From: an uncultured Eggerthellaceae bacterium
GTDB lineage: Bacteria; Actinomycetota; Coriobacteriia; Coriobacteriales; Eggerthellaceae
DNA: 32,779 bases
Reading direction: 5' to 3'
Assembly: GCA_947626665.1 (NCBI GenBank)
Contig: CANQTB010000004.1
Coordinates: 1-32,779, forward strand
How positions within the stretch are numbered: the stretch's first letter is position 1; each line of letters opens with the position of its first letter. A program made the translations under genes and the position numbers. Of this stretch, positions 19,469-28,870 are shown piece by piece. The notes under the pieces are model-generated. The model worked only from the letters and a program-made list of their open reading frames with translations, was not told the DNA's origin and searched no databases.

Positions 19469-20842
19469 ATGGATGCCATCAACATAAGCGAGCTAGTGCT
19501 CACCGGAAGCGAGACGACGAGACCCCAGGCCGCCAGGAAGAAGAACAATCCGCCGGTCTATGAGGTGGTCGTGAACTCGGGAGCAGACGTCGCCATACGC
19601 CGCACCCAGGGAAGATCGCGCCGTCTGCTCGTAATGCTTGTGAGCCAAGGCCAGTACTACGTGAAAAACGAGGGAACCGGCGAGGTGCGCGAGCTCGATG
19701 AGAAGACGCTTGCCTCATTCATGTCAGGCTCGGGAGGCTCCATCACCGTGAACAACCAATGGCTCGATGAGCTCTTAGCGGAGAAGGGCGAGCGGGACTT
19801 CCTCTTGCGCGTAATGAACACGGAATGGTTTAGCGAAACGGCCAAAAGCGGCATTTGGAATATGGGCGATGCGAGGCCTCGGTTCTCATGGGAGCGCGAT
19901 GTTTGCGATTTCGCCACGCCTATGAAGCTCATAGCCAACCACGGAGCGCTCGCCAAAACCGTAAAGGAGTCCATCGACGATGCCGACGAAGGGGCGCTCA
20001 AGTGTCGCATCAAGAAATCGTTTCCTGCCTTTTGCGCCGTTGAAAACGCCTACGGTCTTGATCGGGCGAGGCTCTTCATCAAACGCTACATCGAAAGTGG
20101 CGTTGAGGTGGCGCTTGACGGCGATGTCATGGGCGCCATCCTCAACACCTCCGCCGAAAGCGACACCATAGGAATCTATCGACACAGCACACGATACTCC
20201 ACCAACATCAACGGCTTCGGAAGAGACGGTCGTGGGACGCCCATTGTCTTTTCCTTCGATAAGTTCTGCGACTACCTGCTTTGCCAAAGCTGCCGCGAGG
20301 GCTTTGCCCGCGAAATCCGCGAATGGCTCATCACCTGGCGCGACGCACTCGTGCTCCAGTATCGCTGCTTTGACAAGGTGACCGACAAATACCCCGAAAA
20401 CCTCCTCTCCGCCCACATGCGCCTTTCGACCACCTCCCAATCCCTCAAGCAAAAGATCGATGAAAAGCTCTGGGCGGGTGCTACTTCGGCCATGGAAGCC
20501 CTTGACTGGAAACCTGATTCAGAGCGCTATCTCATAAGCCACCCCACATGCCCCGACGACATGCGACGCGAGGCCGCTTCCCAGTCAAACTGCCTCGCCT
20601 CTTACATCGACGCCGCCGCTAAAGGGCGGACGCTCATCGCGTTTCTGCGCCGCGCCTCAGACCCGGAGTCCTCATTTGTCACCATCGAGGTCTCCCCGGA
20701 AGAAAAGCGAATCATCCAGGCGAAGGCACGCTTCAACAGAGAGGTGAACGACGACGCGCTCGCGTTCATCGGCAAATGGTGTGTCGCAAGGTCGATCAAG
20801 CCCGGCTGCCTCCGTGATCGGCTTGCAGCCATGAGCGCCTAG
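19469..20842 (+). CDS. PcfJ-like protein of conjugative elements
   Basis: Start ATG 19469 with aaggagg; C-terminal SQSNCLASYIDAAAKGRTLIAFLRRASDPESSFVTIEVSPEEKRIIQAKARFNREV resembles the PcfJ pattern. Confidence 0.6.
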   Translation: MDAINISELVLTGSETTRPQAARKKNNPPVYEVVVNSGADVAIRRTQGRSRRLLVMLVSQGQYYVKNEGTGEVRELDEKTLASFMSGSGGSITVNNQWLDELLAEKGERDFLLRVMNTEWFSETAKSGIWNMGDARPRFSWERDVCDFATPMKLIANHGALAKTVKESIDDADEGALKCRIKKSFPAFCAVENAYGLDRARLFIKRYIESGVEVALDGDVMGAILNTSAESDTIGIYRHSTRYSTNINGFGRDGRGTPIVFSFDKFCDYLLCQSCREGFAREIREWLITWRDALVLQYRCFDKVTDKYPENLLSAHMRLSTTSQSLKQKIDEKLWAGATSAMEALDWKPDSERYLISHPTCPDDMRREAASQSNCLASYIDAAAKGRTLIAFLRRASDPESSFVTIEVSPEEKRIIQAKARFNREVNDDALAFIGKWCVARSIKPGCLRDRLAAMSA

Positions 20843-20864
20843 CGCTCGTGCCGACAGCTTCGGC

Positions 20865-20888
20865 GGGGGATGGATGAGCCCATCCCCC
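20865..20888 (+). terminator. Hairpin between PcfJ-like gene and next ORF
   Basis: gggggatgg-atgagc-ccatccccc, 9-bp perfect stem; no U-tract. Confidence 0.45.
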
Positions 20889-20938
20889 GAACGCTCTATA
20901 AACCCTAATCAACCGTCCCAACGACAAGGAGGATCTCC

Positions 20939-21166
20939 ATGAACGAAACCGAGAGAAGGGGCATCGCCTACGTGCCAGAAAACTCGGAGGACGGACACGT
21001 CTACCGATGGTCCGACTTCCTGAAGATCGCCAAGGGAAACGTTGCGTTAGCCGAAGAGCTCGTTTCGCTTTGCACCTGGCAGCATCCCGAGACCGAAATC
21101 GACCAACTTCTGCGCGACGAGATCATCGACGAAACGGAGGATGGCTATGTCTTCAAAGCAGACTGA
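20939..21166 (+). CDS. Small hypothetical protein
   Basis: 75 aa, acaaggaggatctcc RBS upstream of ATG. Confidence 0.6.
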   Translation: MNETERRGIAYVPENSEDGHVYRWSDFLKIAKGNVALAEELVSLCTWQHPETEIDQLLRDEIIDETEDGYVFKAD

Positions 21167-21261
21167 AACCCGCATTATCCAACAACGTCAAACCCCAGAA
21201 ATGCACTCGTTGCACGTCGTTGGACGTCCGCCGCCCACTCAATGCTCCTATCGTGTAAGAA

Positions 21262-21370
21262 GCCGTCTGAGAGCCGAAATCTCAATGAACCGACCAAACA
21301 CTCATAAGGAAACATCCAAGGCTCTCAGGCGGCGATCGCAGCAAGTATCCCATGGCGTTAACACGCCATG
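21262..21370 (+). other. oriT: Candidate oriT
   Basis: Inverted repeat gccgtctgagagcc (21262-21275) / ggctctcaggcggc (21320-21333), then perfect hairpin catggcg-ttaaca-cgccatg (21351-21370), located directly upstream of mobC-like and relaxase genes. Confidence 0.5.
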
Positions 21371-21549
21371 AAACTTGGGGCAGCCGGCGATGTTTACACC
21401 CAAACCACCCTCTCGGATGGCGATTGGAAGCAATCATCGCTGCGCGGCCGCCCGAAAGCCCGAACGGTCGGTGACGCAGGCGCGCCATCGCCGTCGAGCT
21501 TTGCGGGGGAGGCCCCGCGCCCCTCGAAGATGCAAAGGTGAGGATTTCG

Positions 21550-21954
21550 ATGGACACGATGGTCATGGTGGGATTTCGACTGGAGCGCTCAGACGGAGCG
21601 TGGCTCACCGAGCGCGCGAACGCGACCGGCCTTTCGGTTTCGGTCTATCTGCGCCAGCTCGTGAGACTCGCTCGTGCCACCGATGACGCCTTGGGCGAAG
21701 CCGCCCTCTTCGAGCGCCACACCCAGCACCTCATCTTTCGAGAGCTCCGGCGCCAGGGAGTGAATCTCAACCAAGGCGTCCATGCCTTAAACACCATCGC
21801 CATGCAGTTGGAGCGAGGGCGAAGCACGGGCGATTGGATGCGCGAGCTCTTCGAGCGCGCGTCACTTGCCTTGGATATGGCTACCGACGCCCATGACGAC
21901 ATCGAATCGACCATCGAGACATTGAATGACCGAATCCTTCTAGGAGGCGCGTGA
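21550..21954 (+). CDS. MobC-like relaxosome accessory protein
   Basis: ~134 aa from ATG 21550 (alternative 21538); GFRLERSDGAWLTERANATGLSVSVYLRQLV...RRQGVNLNQGVHALNTIAMQL; stop overlaps the relaxase start. Confidence 0.8.
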   Translation: MDTMVMVGFRLERSDGAWLTERANATGLSVSVYLRQLVRLARATDDALGEAALFERHTQHLIFRELRRQGVNLNQGVHALNTIAMQLERGRSTGDWMRELFERASLALDMATDAHDDIESTIETLNDRILLGGA

Positions 21955-23246
21955 TGGCAATCCTCAAGCAGATCGCCGGACACACAGGTTGCGCCCGCAT
22001 CAAGCACTACCTGGAGCGCGGAGGCCGCGCCATCGAGCGCGAGTTCATGAACTTCTACTGGCAGCTCGGCGAAAACGAGATCGAGCCTGCCGATCACGCT
22101 CCCGAGGGCTTTGACTGGGCGGTCGCCATGGATGCAACCCGTGTGTCCGAAAACAACCACCTGCCCTATAACGGTCGCCTCGCGCGCACCTTCAAGCACT
22201 TCGTCATTTCTCCCGACCCCAAAGACAGAATCACCTTCGATGAGCTGAAAGCGCTTGCGCACACCTGGCTTACAGAAGAGTTTCCCGACTTTGAGGCTGC
22301 CATCGTCTATCACGACGACAATGATGGTCACATCCCGCACGCTCATATCGTCGTGAACAACACGAATCTCAAAACCGGACGCCGCATGCACACAGACGAC
22401 GCCCGCGATCTCAACCGCGATCTCCAGAAAATGGCCAAGGCCATGGAGCTCGCCCATTTCGATGACGACCGAAAGCGGGCCTTGGCAAAATCCCAGATAG
22501 GCCCCTCCAAAACGCCGCGCACCCATCAGGCCATCCACTACAGTCGCGCCGAGGAGCGCATAGCGCGGGAGGGCGGCTACTCGTGGCTTTCAGACATTCG
22601 CTCGCGAGTGGATGCGGCCAAGCACCTTTCTGCCGATGTGGTCGAGTTCAAGAAGAACCTCGAAACCCTCGGCGTCACGGTCGAGGACTCCAAGAGCCGC
22701 CGCCATCGTCCCGATTGGGTATTCAAACTTGCTGACCAGCCCACCTGTCGTGTGTGCGGGGAGAAGCTCGGCGCTCTTTATGGGCGCACGGAGCTGACAC
22801 TCTTCTTCAACCGGCAAGGGAGAAACGCCTTATCCACACGGGGCGAGCTTCTCGATCACGCAAAGACCGCCGTCACGTTAAACGACCTCTCAGAGCTTCA
22901 CGAGCTCGCCCGTTCACTTTCCCTTTGCTCACGCCATCACATCGTCTCGATCAGGGGCATTGATGAGGCTATCGCCCGCACCGAGAAGCTTGCTTCCAGC
23001 GCCGAAGGACGCCGAAGCATAGCGCTCTCCCAACAGATCGAGGAGCTTAAGCGTGCCAAGGACTTCTTGGCCACCCGAAACCTCTTGCCGCTGCGTGGGA
23101 CTGCGACCGCTCCCGCCAAACCCGAACGCACAGGCCGAACGAGTCCCCGAGGAGACGATGGCGTTTACCGCAACACCCACCCGTCGTCATCGTCACGTCC
23201 GACTATCGAGCCGCAACGCCGCGATGCCGTAGAGAGGGGCCGCTAG
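21951..23246 (+). CDS. MOBP-type relaxase (MobA/VirD2-like)
   Basis: 431 aa; FKHFVISPDPKDRITFDELKALAHTWLTEEFPDFEAAIVYHDDNDGHIPHAHIVVNNTN contains the HxH relaxase motif. Confidence 0.88.
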   Translation: MMAILKQIAGHTGCARIKHYLERGGRAIEREFMNFYWQLGENEIEPADHAPEGFDWAVAMDATRVSENNHLPYNGRLARTFKHFVISPDPKDRITFDELKALAHTWLTEEFPDFEAAIVYHDDNDGHIPHAHIVVNNTNLKTGRRMHTDDARDLNRDLQKMAKAMELAHFDDDRKRALAKSQIGPSKTPRTHQAIHYSRAEERIAREGGYSWLSDIRSRVDAAKHLSADVVEFKKNLETLGVTVEDSKSRRHRPDWVFKLADQPTCRVCGEKLGALYGRTELTLFFNRQGRNALSTRGELLDHAKTAVTLNDLSELHELARSLSLCSRHHIVSIRGIDEAIARTEKLASSAEGRRSIALSQQIEELKRAKDFLATRNLLPLRGTATAPAKPERTGRTSPRGDDGVYRNTHPSSSSRPTIEPQRRDAVERGR

Positions 23247-23783
23247 ATGCAGATTCTCATCACATACGCAGATGGGAAGCGGACGGTCTTTGACACGGGT
23301 TCGCTCAAGCCTTTTGGAGCCGACGCGATGCTCATCGAATGCGAGCTTTCCCTTGACGATGTCTCAGAGGGAGGGCTTTGGGTGTCCATCCATCACTACG
23401 ACGCGAATTCTAAAGATGCTACCCAAGGCGAAACCCCAACCGCTCTGCGCCATCGGGGATGGCGATTTCTGCTGGCCTCGCCTGACGAGGCGGAAGACAT
23501 CATCGAGGTTCTCATGGACGGAAAGCCCGTGCTTGGGCGCATCGGCGACGAACTCGTGAAGACCACGGTCCTCGACGCCAGGGCGCGGCTTCTTCTCCAT
23601 AACGCCGAAGCCCTATCCCTTATCGCCAAGATCGCCGACGCCGATGGCTTCCTCACACGGGCGGAAGACGCGCTCCTGCCGATTGACGAGAACACGACAA
23701 CCGCCGATTTCCTCGGCATACCCGCCGAAACGCTCAGCGCCGCGCTTGCGGCCGACCGGGCCCAGAAGAATCTCGCCATCTAG
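23247..23783 (+). CDS. Hypothetical protein in the mob operon
   Basis: 178 aa, starts immediately after the relaxase stop. Confidence 0.6.
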   Translation: MQILITYADGKRTVFDTGSLKPFGADAMLIECELSLDDVSEGGLWVSIHHYDANSKDATQGETPTALRHRGWRFLLASPDEAEDIIEVLMDGKPVLGRIGDELVKTTVLDARARLLLHNAEALSLIAKIADADGFLTRAEDALLPIDENTTTADFLGIPAETLSAALAADRAQKNLAI

Positions 23784-23807
23784 CTTAAAACCAAGAAAGG
23801 ACTCATC

Positions 23808-24539
23808 ATGGGAACCATCAAAAACACCATCCTGGGAACCACTCGAAAAGGCAGGGCTCTCCGCGCATCAGGTTTGTGCGTTGCGCTTGCGGTCGCGTTG
23901 ATCGGAATCGTCGCTTTGGCCCATCCTGCCACCGGTGAAAGTCAGCCGATCAGTTTGAAGGATGCAGTTGATCAGTCGAGCGTCCAAGAGGCCGGGGGTG
24001 TCGATGCGCCCGCCGCTAGTCCTGCTTCACCCGAAAACCTGATGGTCGAATCCGGAGAAGCGGAATCCACGCCTCCACAAGAAACGAATGAGGAGGATCC
24101 CGGCGAAATGGTCGTGAACGCTGATGCGCCCGCAGTCGCCTCAACAGACCAAAGTCAGGCACCACGAAACAACCCGTCTGGCGCTGAAACCGCATCAGGC
24201 ACAGCGTCCTCAACGTCAACGCCTGGACATACGCACACATGGATCGATCAAACCGAGATCGTCCATCACGATGCCGTTTACACCACCGTCTGGCATGACC
24301 CTGTTTATGAAACCAAAACCACCTACCACGACGTATGCGTCCAGTGTGGAGCCATCCTCGACGGCGGTAAAGCCGCCGAGCACTTAAAGAGCGGCACCTG
24401 CACCAACTACCGCACCGGCGTCCCCTACACCGAGCAGGTGCTCATCTCCGAGGGCTACAGCGAGCAGGTGCTCGTCACCGCCGCCTACGACGAGACGATC
24501 GTGGTTGGCCGCTACTGCGCCTGCGGAGCAAAACTTTAG
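23808..24539 (+). CDS. Secreted/surface protein with His/Tyr repeats and Cys pairs
   Basis: Signal/TM segment GLCVALAVALIGIVALAHPATG; C-terminal HTHTWIDQTEIVHHDAVYTTVWHDPVYETKTTYHDVCVQCG...YCACGAKL; RBS agaaagga. Confidence 0.75.
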   Translation: MGTIKNTILGTTRKGRALRASGLCVALAVALIGIVALAHPATGESQPISLKDAVDQSSVQEAGGVDAPAASPASPENLMVESGEAESTPPQETNEEDPGEMVVNADAPAVASTDQSQAPRNNPSGAETASGTASSTSTPGHTHTWIDQTEIVHHDAVYTTVWHDPVYETKTTYHDVCVQCGAILDGGKAAEHLKSGTCTNYRTGVPYTEQVLISEGYSEQVLVTAAYDETIVVGRYCACGAKL

Positions 24540-24579
24540 AACATGTCGCGTCGAAAAAGCCTAAGCATATGGTCGGATT

Positions 24580-26817
24580 CTAATCTTGATGATTGGCGCC
24601 TATGGTTGTCTTCGCTTTAGCCACCACAGCGTCACACCAATCGACCACATAAAACGGCACCTGGTCAAACTCCTGCTCGTCGAGTTGATAGAGGTAGCTT
24701 CCGCCAATATGGCACTCCTCATCAGCAAATCTTTTAATGATGTTTGTGCTATCGGCAAGGCTCGCATCTCTTTTAAGCATCAAACGCACGAGTAGGAGTT
24801 TGTCATGCGAGGAAAGATCAGGTTCGTCATAAAGACCTATAAGATGGCCCATGCAATCGGCATAAAATTTGACTTCATCCCAAAAATCAATCTTCCAGCC
24901 AGTTAAATCCTTGACAAGGTTTTCACACATCTCGACATCGCGCTTATGTTCGTCAGCCCACCCCAAATCTTTCATTGTTGCATCGCGATCTTTTCCATGA
25001 ATGATGCTGGAGAGAAGAGCAAAGGTCCACGCATACCGCGTTCGGCGTTCTAAACTGTTTTTCCGAAGCAGTTCGCAGTATTGCCTAACTCTCACATATC
25101 CAAATATGCGAGGACGATCCTTGCACCGTTCAATTTCTTTTCGTAGCAATTGTGTGTATGGAGCCATGGAATCATTTCTCAGTTCTTTGGAGCAGAGCTG
25201 CCCTTTTTTGTTGATGCTGAGAAACAGTCCTTTCGTTGATCTATTTCTGCGACCAGGTATCTTAATCGTGAGTAGGTCCCTTACGACCAGTGGGTCGTGT
25301 GTCGCCACGACTACGGTTTTGCGATTCAGGTTTTCCGAAAACACTGTCCGATGAGAAGAGAACAATGCATATAGAACGCCGTAACGCTTGTCGTAGTCAA
25401 ATGACGAAATTGGGTCATCGAGTACAATGAGCCCATCGGGTGCTTTTATGGCTTCATGCATGAATAAGATCAGTGACAAGGCGTTTTGTTCGCCGTAACT
25501 TAAGGCTTCTTTGGGGTTGGTCACAGACTTGGAAGCCCCAATGGGTACGAGGAATATCTGAGCTTCTGAAGACTGAATATTGCACTCAATCTTTATTTCG
25601 TAGTTGTACCCGCACTGTGTGAGGAAGCGGTTGATCTCTTCCACATGTCCTTCAATACTCGACGCAACTTGCGCAATGAGCTTCTTGCTGTCTTTATTAA
25701 GGTCAGCTTGTGCTGCAACAATCTTGTTGATTGCGTTTATGACACCTTTTAGCGCCTTTTCTGGTATGGTTGTTGACCCTTTCTTTGTTTTCAGAAATAA
25801 ATTGCAGCTAGAGAGCGTAATAGCACAAGGCTCTAACTCGGAAATAAGCTCAGCTGCTTCGATGTTCTGGGGCTTCTGCAGCGCTTCCCTGATCATGTTG
25901 ATAGCTTCAAGCGTCTCTTTCACCTTTATTTCCATCGACGCTAACTGTTCGAGTTGCAAGGCATCCGGTGCTTTATTGCTAATGATGATCTCCCTAAGAA
26001 GATGGGCGCATGGCCTTGAGAGAATTTCCCTATGCTCGTGATAGGCAGAAGCGACTTTCTCCCACTGCTTGATGGCATCGTTCGAACGGGACGTATCGTA
26101 TTCAAAACAATCTTTGATCCGCTCTGGATCTCTAGTGCCGCAATAAGGGCATATGTCTGTAGGTGTTGACCCATGAGGCTCCGTTCGCCATTTAAGCCAC
26201 AGGGCTTTATCGGCATCCACCAATCCTTTCACAACGGGGTGAAGGAATTGAGGCAGTGGTTCCAAGGGTGATCCGTTTTTATATGCTTTAATAATTGGTG
26301 CAGCAGCGGTAAAAGCGCCATCTTTGTTGGTCTTGCCAAGATTGCTTTGAAGACTTGAAAGTATTTTTTCGGTCTTCATCATTTCATCGGAATCAAGCGC
26401 ATGCCGCAGAGCGACAATATATGCATCCCGCTTCTTTTCTTGCTTGCGAATCTCTTTGTTCCGCACGTAGAGTTCGAAGGCGTTTTCATGAATAGAACTG
26501 CTTACAAAACAGTGATCTTGAATCCATTCGTCGTTGAAAAAACATAGATTCTTTGGCTTCGGAAAGACTTTAGCTTCTGGCTTTAACGCAAAATTGTTTG
26601 CCTCTCTGAAAGCGAATGGCTCAAGATCGGTTGCACCCTCAACGTCATCTAAAACTGCATGTTCCAAAGCCTTGCAAAGCGTCGTTTTCCCAGTTCCGTT
26701 TGATCCAAAAAAGATGTTCAGACTGTTACGTGCGATCACGAGAGGACTTGATTCGAGTGACCTAATGTTTCTGCAGTTTTGTAGTTCTAACGAATAACAA
26801 TTCTTCAATTTCACCAC
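24580..26817 (-). CDS. ABC-type ATPase related to RloC/PrrC (AAA_13-like), possible anticodon-nuclease-type defence protein
   Basis: 745 aa, GTG start. Walker A FFGSNGTGKTTLCKAL, ABC signature SYGEQNALSLILF, Walker B LIVLDDPISSFD, H-loop VVVATHDPL, zinc-hook-like CPYCG, C-terminal RQYCE (RxxxE) followed by SIIH. Confidence 0.7.
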   Translation of the reverse strand: MVKLKNCYSLELQNCRNIRSLESSPLVIARNSLNIFFGSNGTGKTTLCKALEHAVLDDVEGATDLEPFAFREANNFALKPEAKVFPKPKNLCFFNDEWIQDHCFVSSSIHENAFELYVRNKEIRKQEKKRDAYIVALRHALDSDEMMKTEKILSSLQSNLGKTNKDGAFTAAAPIIKAYKNGSPLEPLPQFLHPVVKGLVDADKALWLKWRTEPHGSTPTDICPYCGTRDPERIKDCFEYDTSRSNDAIKQWEKVASAYHEHREILSRPCAHLLREIIISNKAPDALQLEQLASMEIKVKETLEAINMIREALQKPQNIEAAELISELEPCAITLSSCNLFLKTKKGSTTIPEKALKGVINAINKIVAAQADLNKDSKKLIAQVASSIEGHVEEINRFLTQCGYNYEIKIECNIQSSEAQIFLVPIGASKSVTNPKEALSYGEQNALSLILFMHEAIKAPDGLIVLDDPISSFDYDKRYGVLYALFSSHRTVFSENLNRKTVVVATHDPLVVRDLLTIKIPGRRNRSTKGLFLSINKKGQLCSKELRNDSMAPYTQLLRKEIERCKDRPRIFGYVRVRQYCELLRKNSLERRTRYAWTFALLSSIIHGKDRDATMKDLGWADEHKRDVEMCENLVKDLTGWKIDFWDEVKFYADCMGHLIGLYDEPDLSSHDKLLLVRLMLKRDASLADSTNIIKRFADEECHIGGSYLYQLDEQEFDQVPFYVVDWCDAVVAKAKTTIGANHQD

Positions 26818-27077
26818 GCTCCGACCTCCATTACGACCTGATAGGCATTATGCGCGATATTCTGATTATGACAGAACATTCGTTCTGTTAGCAGGCGATG
26901 TTGGCCAGTTTTGCTATGAGAGAACAAGGTTTTCGTTTCAAGAGCGTACTCCAGCCCAGCCTCATCTCTCTTTGCTCTAGCTTCGGCTTGTTGAAGCCGA
27001 TCTGCTCGTCCGTATTGAGAACATGCGATGTAGCCGCTAACCGGTTTGTAGTGACCCTGTGCGCTCAGTTCGTCCAT
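26811..27077 (-). CDS. Small hypothetical protein, possibly coupled to the ATPase
   Basis: 88 aa; its TGA stop overlaps the ATPase GTG start (GTGGTGA). RBS is weak. Confidence 0.4.
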   Translation of the reverse strand: MDELSAQGHYKPVSGYIACSQYGRADRLQQAEARAKRDEAGLEYALETKTLFSHSKTGQHRLLTERMFCHNQNIAHNAYQVVMEVGAW

Positions 27078-27340
27078 CGTGGCTGCTGCTCCGAAGTCCC
27101 TGAGTGCTTTTGATTTGTCCGTACACTGAACACAGACGACTGCTATGGCTCACATCTGCATAGACACCTCGGATGCGCACCATATCCCGAGTACGAGGCT
27201 TCTAGTATCCCGTTGGCATCGTGTGACCACATAACGTCATCGAGCTGCCAGAGGACGGTGCCTTGCCGCAGATTGTGTCATTTCAATCGCGCCTAACCGT
27301 TGTGGGCATCGTCGCTTCTCGCTCGTGTTAAAGTGATCTC

Positions 27341-27458
27341 TTGCCTAGATAACGAATAGTGAGCGCATTGTGCTCTTTCCAGAATCCGAAAAGGAGGCTA
27401 CTCGCTCCGGCGACCTCCTTGATTCTGGAATGGTTTGCTTACAACGTTATCTAGGCAA
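27341..27458 (+). repeat. Nested inverted repeat upstream of lipoprotein gene
   Basis: Outer 13-bp perfect IR TTGCCTAGATAAC (27341-27353) / GTTATCTAGGCAA (27446-27458); inner 15-bp stem ccagaatc(cgaa)aaggagg (27379-27397) / cctccttgattctgg (27414-27428), 16-nt loop. Confidence 0.8.
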
Positions 27459-27542
27459 TAGCGGTGGTGGAGTTGAGTAGTCTCCTTAACGTTGCCTAGC
27501 TCTTGCTCCTTCCACATAGGCATAGTGTTGAAGGAGGCACCA

Positions 27543-28658
27543 TTGGACCATCCAGCCCCAAAAACGAAGTTTCGGTTAGCCCTTGTTTTATTGGCGATGG
27601 CCTTGATGATCCTTCTTGCGACCGGCTGCTCGGGAGGCAATGCCTCATCGGACTCGCCAGCAAGCGAAGCGGGCGACGCTCCCGTCGACAACCATGCCGG
27701 CGAAGTGGAATACTCCTGGTCCGGCCTCACCTTCTATCTCGATGAAGTCTATGGGGACGGCTGGGGCGAAAGCGCCAGCCAGTACGTTACTGATGTCGGC
27801 TCTGGTCTCAGTTGTGTGCTCTACAGTGAGGCCCATATACCCATAACAGATGAACAGGCTCATAGCGTTGAAGACGTGCTTGGCCGGTCGATTAGTGACG
27901 TTGGGTACCCCTATTTCGTAAAAAATCTGGGCGATCTCTCATTTCATATCTTCATTTATAGAAATGGTGAGACTCAAAGCCCTGAGCACTACGATGAGGC
28001 TGCACCCATGCCGGCATTCAGTGGCTTCGATGTGAAGATCAGCCTTGCTAATGATTGCACGGCTCTCGACTCAAGGGAAGCCGGGACAATCACTTATACT
28101 CTTTTTGAACAGAACGCATCGACAAAATATTACGTTATGGGGCATGATTCCGATACAGGCTACGGCTTTGTCGTACGGGTTGGTCATTTTCCTTACGCTA
28201 CTGAGACCATTGACCTGGAAAAAGAATTTTTGCGGCCTGTGGCTGAGGAGGTTTATGCCTCGGCTGTCTTCGATCCCTCAAAAGTCACTTTTGATTCCTT
28301 AGCTACAGAGCCTTCTGTGCCATCGCCTAGTACCAGCGGCAATCAGTCAAGCTCTCGAACAGAAGCGCCCGCCTATGATAAGGACGAACTTATTGTCGAT
28401 ACCGACGGCAAGATGGTGTACCACGTTCAAGCCATCGACAACACTATTCATTTCACTGGGGAATACACGGGCACGGGAAACTTCATTGTTCAAGTTCTCA
28501 ACGACAATCAAGAGCTGGACACTTTAGTGTGCAATGAGATTGGCGACTGGAAGCTCGACAGTAGCGCAAAAGTCACTAAGGGGTTGCATTACTACATTTC
28601 CATCGAGTGGAACAATGGCTCTTGGAATGCAACATGGACAGGAACCGGTGGAGCATAA
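27543..28658 (+). CDS. Lipoprotein of unknown function
   Basis: TTG start at 27543 preceded by gaaggaggcacca; signal LALVLLAMALMILLATGC with lipobox cysteine. Confidence 0.7.
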   Translation: MDHPAPKTKFRLALVLLAMALMILLATGCSGGNASSDSPASEAGDAPVDNHAGEVEYSWSGLTFYLDEVYGDGWGESASQYVTDVGSGLSCVLYSEAHIPITDEQAHSVEDVLGRSISDVGYPYFVKNLGDLSFHIFIYRNGETQSPEHYDEAAPMPAFSGFDVKISLANDCTALDSREAGTITYTLFEQNASTKYYVMGHDSDTGYGFVVRVGHFPYATETIDLEKEFLRPVAEEVYASAVFDPSKVTFDSLATEPSVPSPSTSGNQSSSRTEAPAYDKDELIVDTDGKMVYHVQAIDNTIHFTGEYTGTGNFIVQVLNDNQELDTLVCNEIGDWKLDSSAKVTKGLHYYISIEWNNGSWNATWTGTGGA

Positions 28659-28769
28659 GCGACCACCCAAGCTGTTTTAAGCGTTGTATATTCCATTGAA
28701 AGTGGTTCCGGGCCCGAAGGCCATTTTCGTCTGTAGCATTTGCATGCCCATAGGCTAAATTGATCCACA

Positions 28770-28812
28770 AGCGGGGCACGTCCAGACTTGAACGTCGGGA
28801 CACGGCCCCGCT
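28770..28812 (+). terminator. Candidate bidirectional terminator hairpin between convergent genes
   Basis: agcggggc (28770-28777) / gccccgct (28805-28812) with a weaker inner gtcc/ggac pairing. Confidence 0.4.
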
Positions 28813-28870
28813 TCTGCATACTCAGGAGCAGTTCCCGCCGTTCGGGCGCACTTATCACAGCCTCAGGAGT

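Noticed and set aside
21141-21371. 76-aa ORF spanning the oriT candidate
   Set aside because: Runs through the inverted repeats, basic low-complexity product, no RBS support.
21645-22538. 297-aa minus-strand ORF
   Set aside because: Antisense to mobC/relaxase genes.
27341-27458. Integron attC site
   Set aside because: Outer repeats do not fit RYYYAAC/GTTRRRY core sites (AGATAAC / GTTATCT) and no cassette structure is seen.
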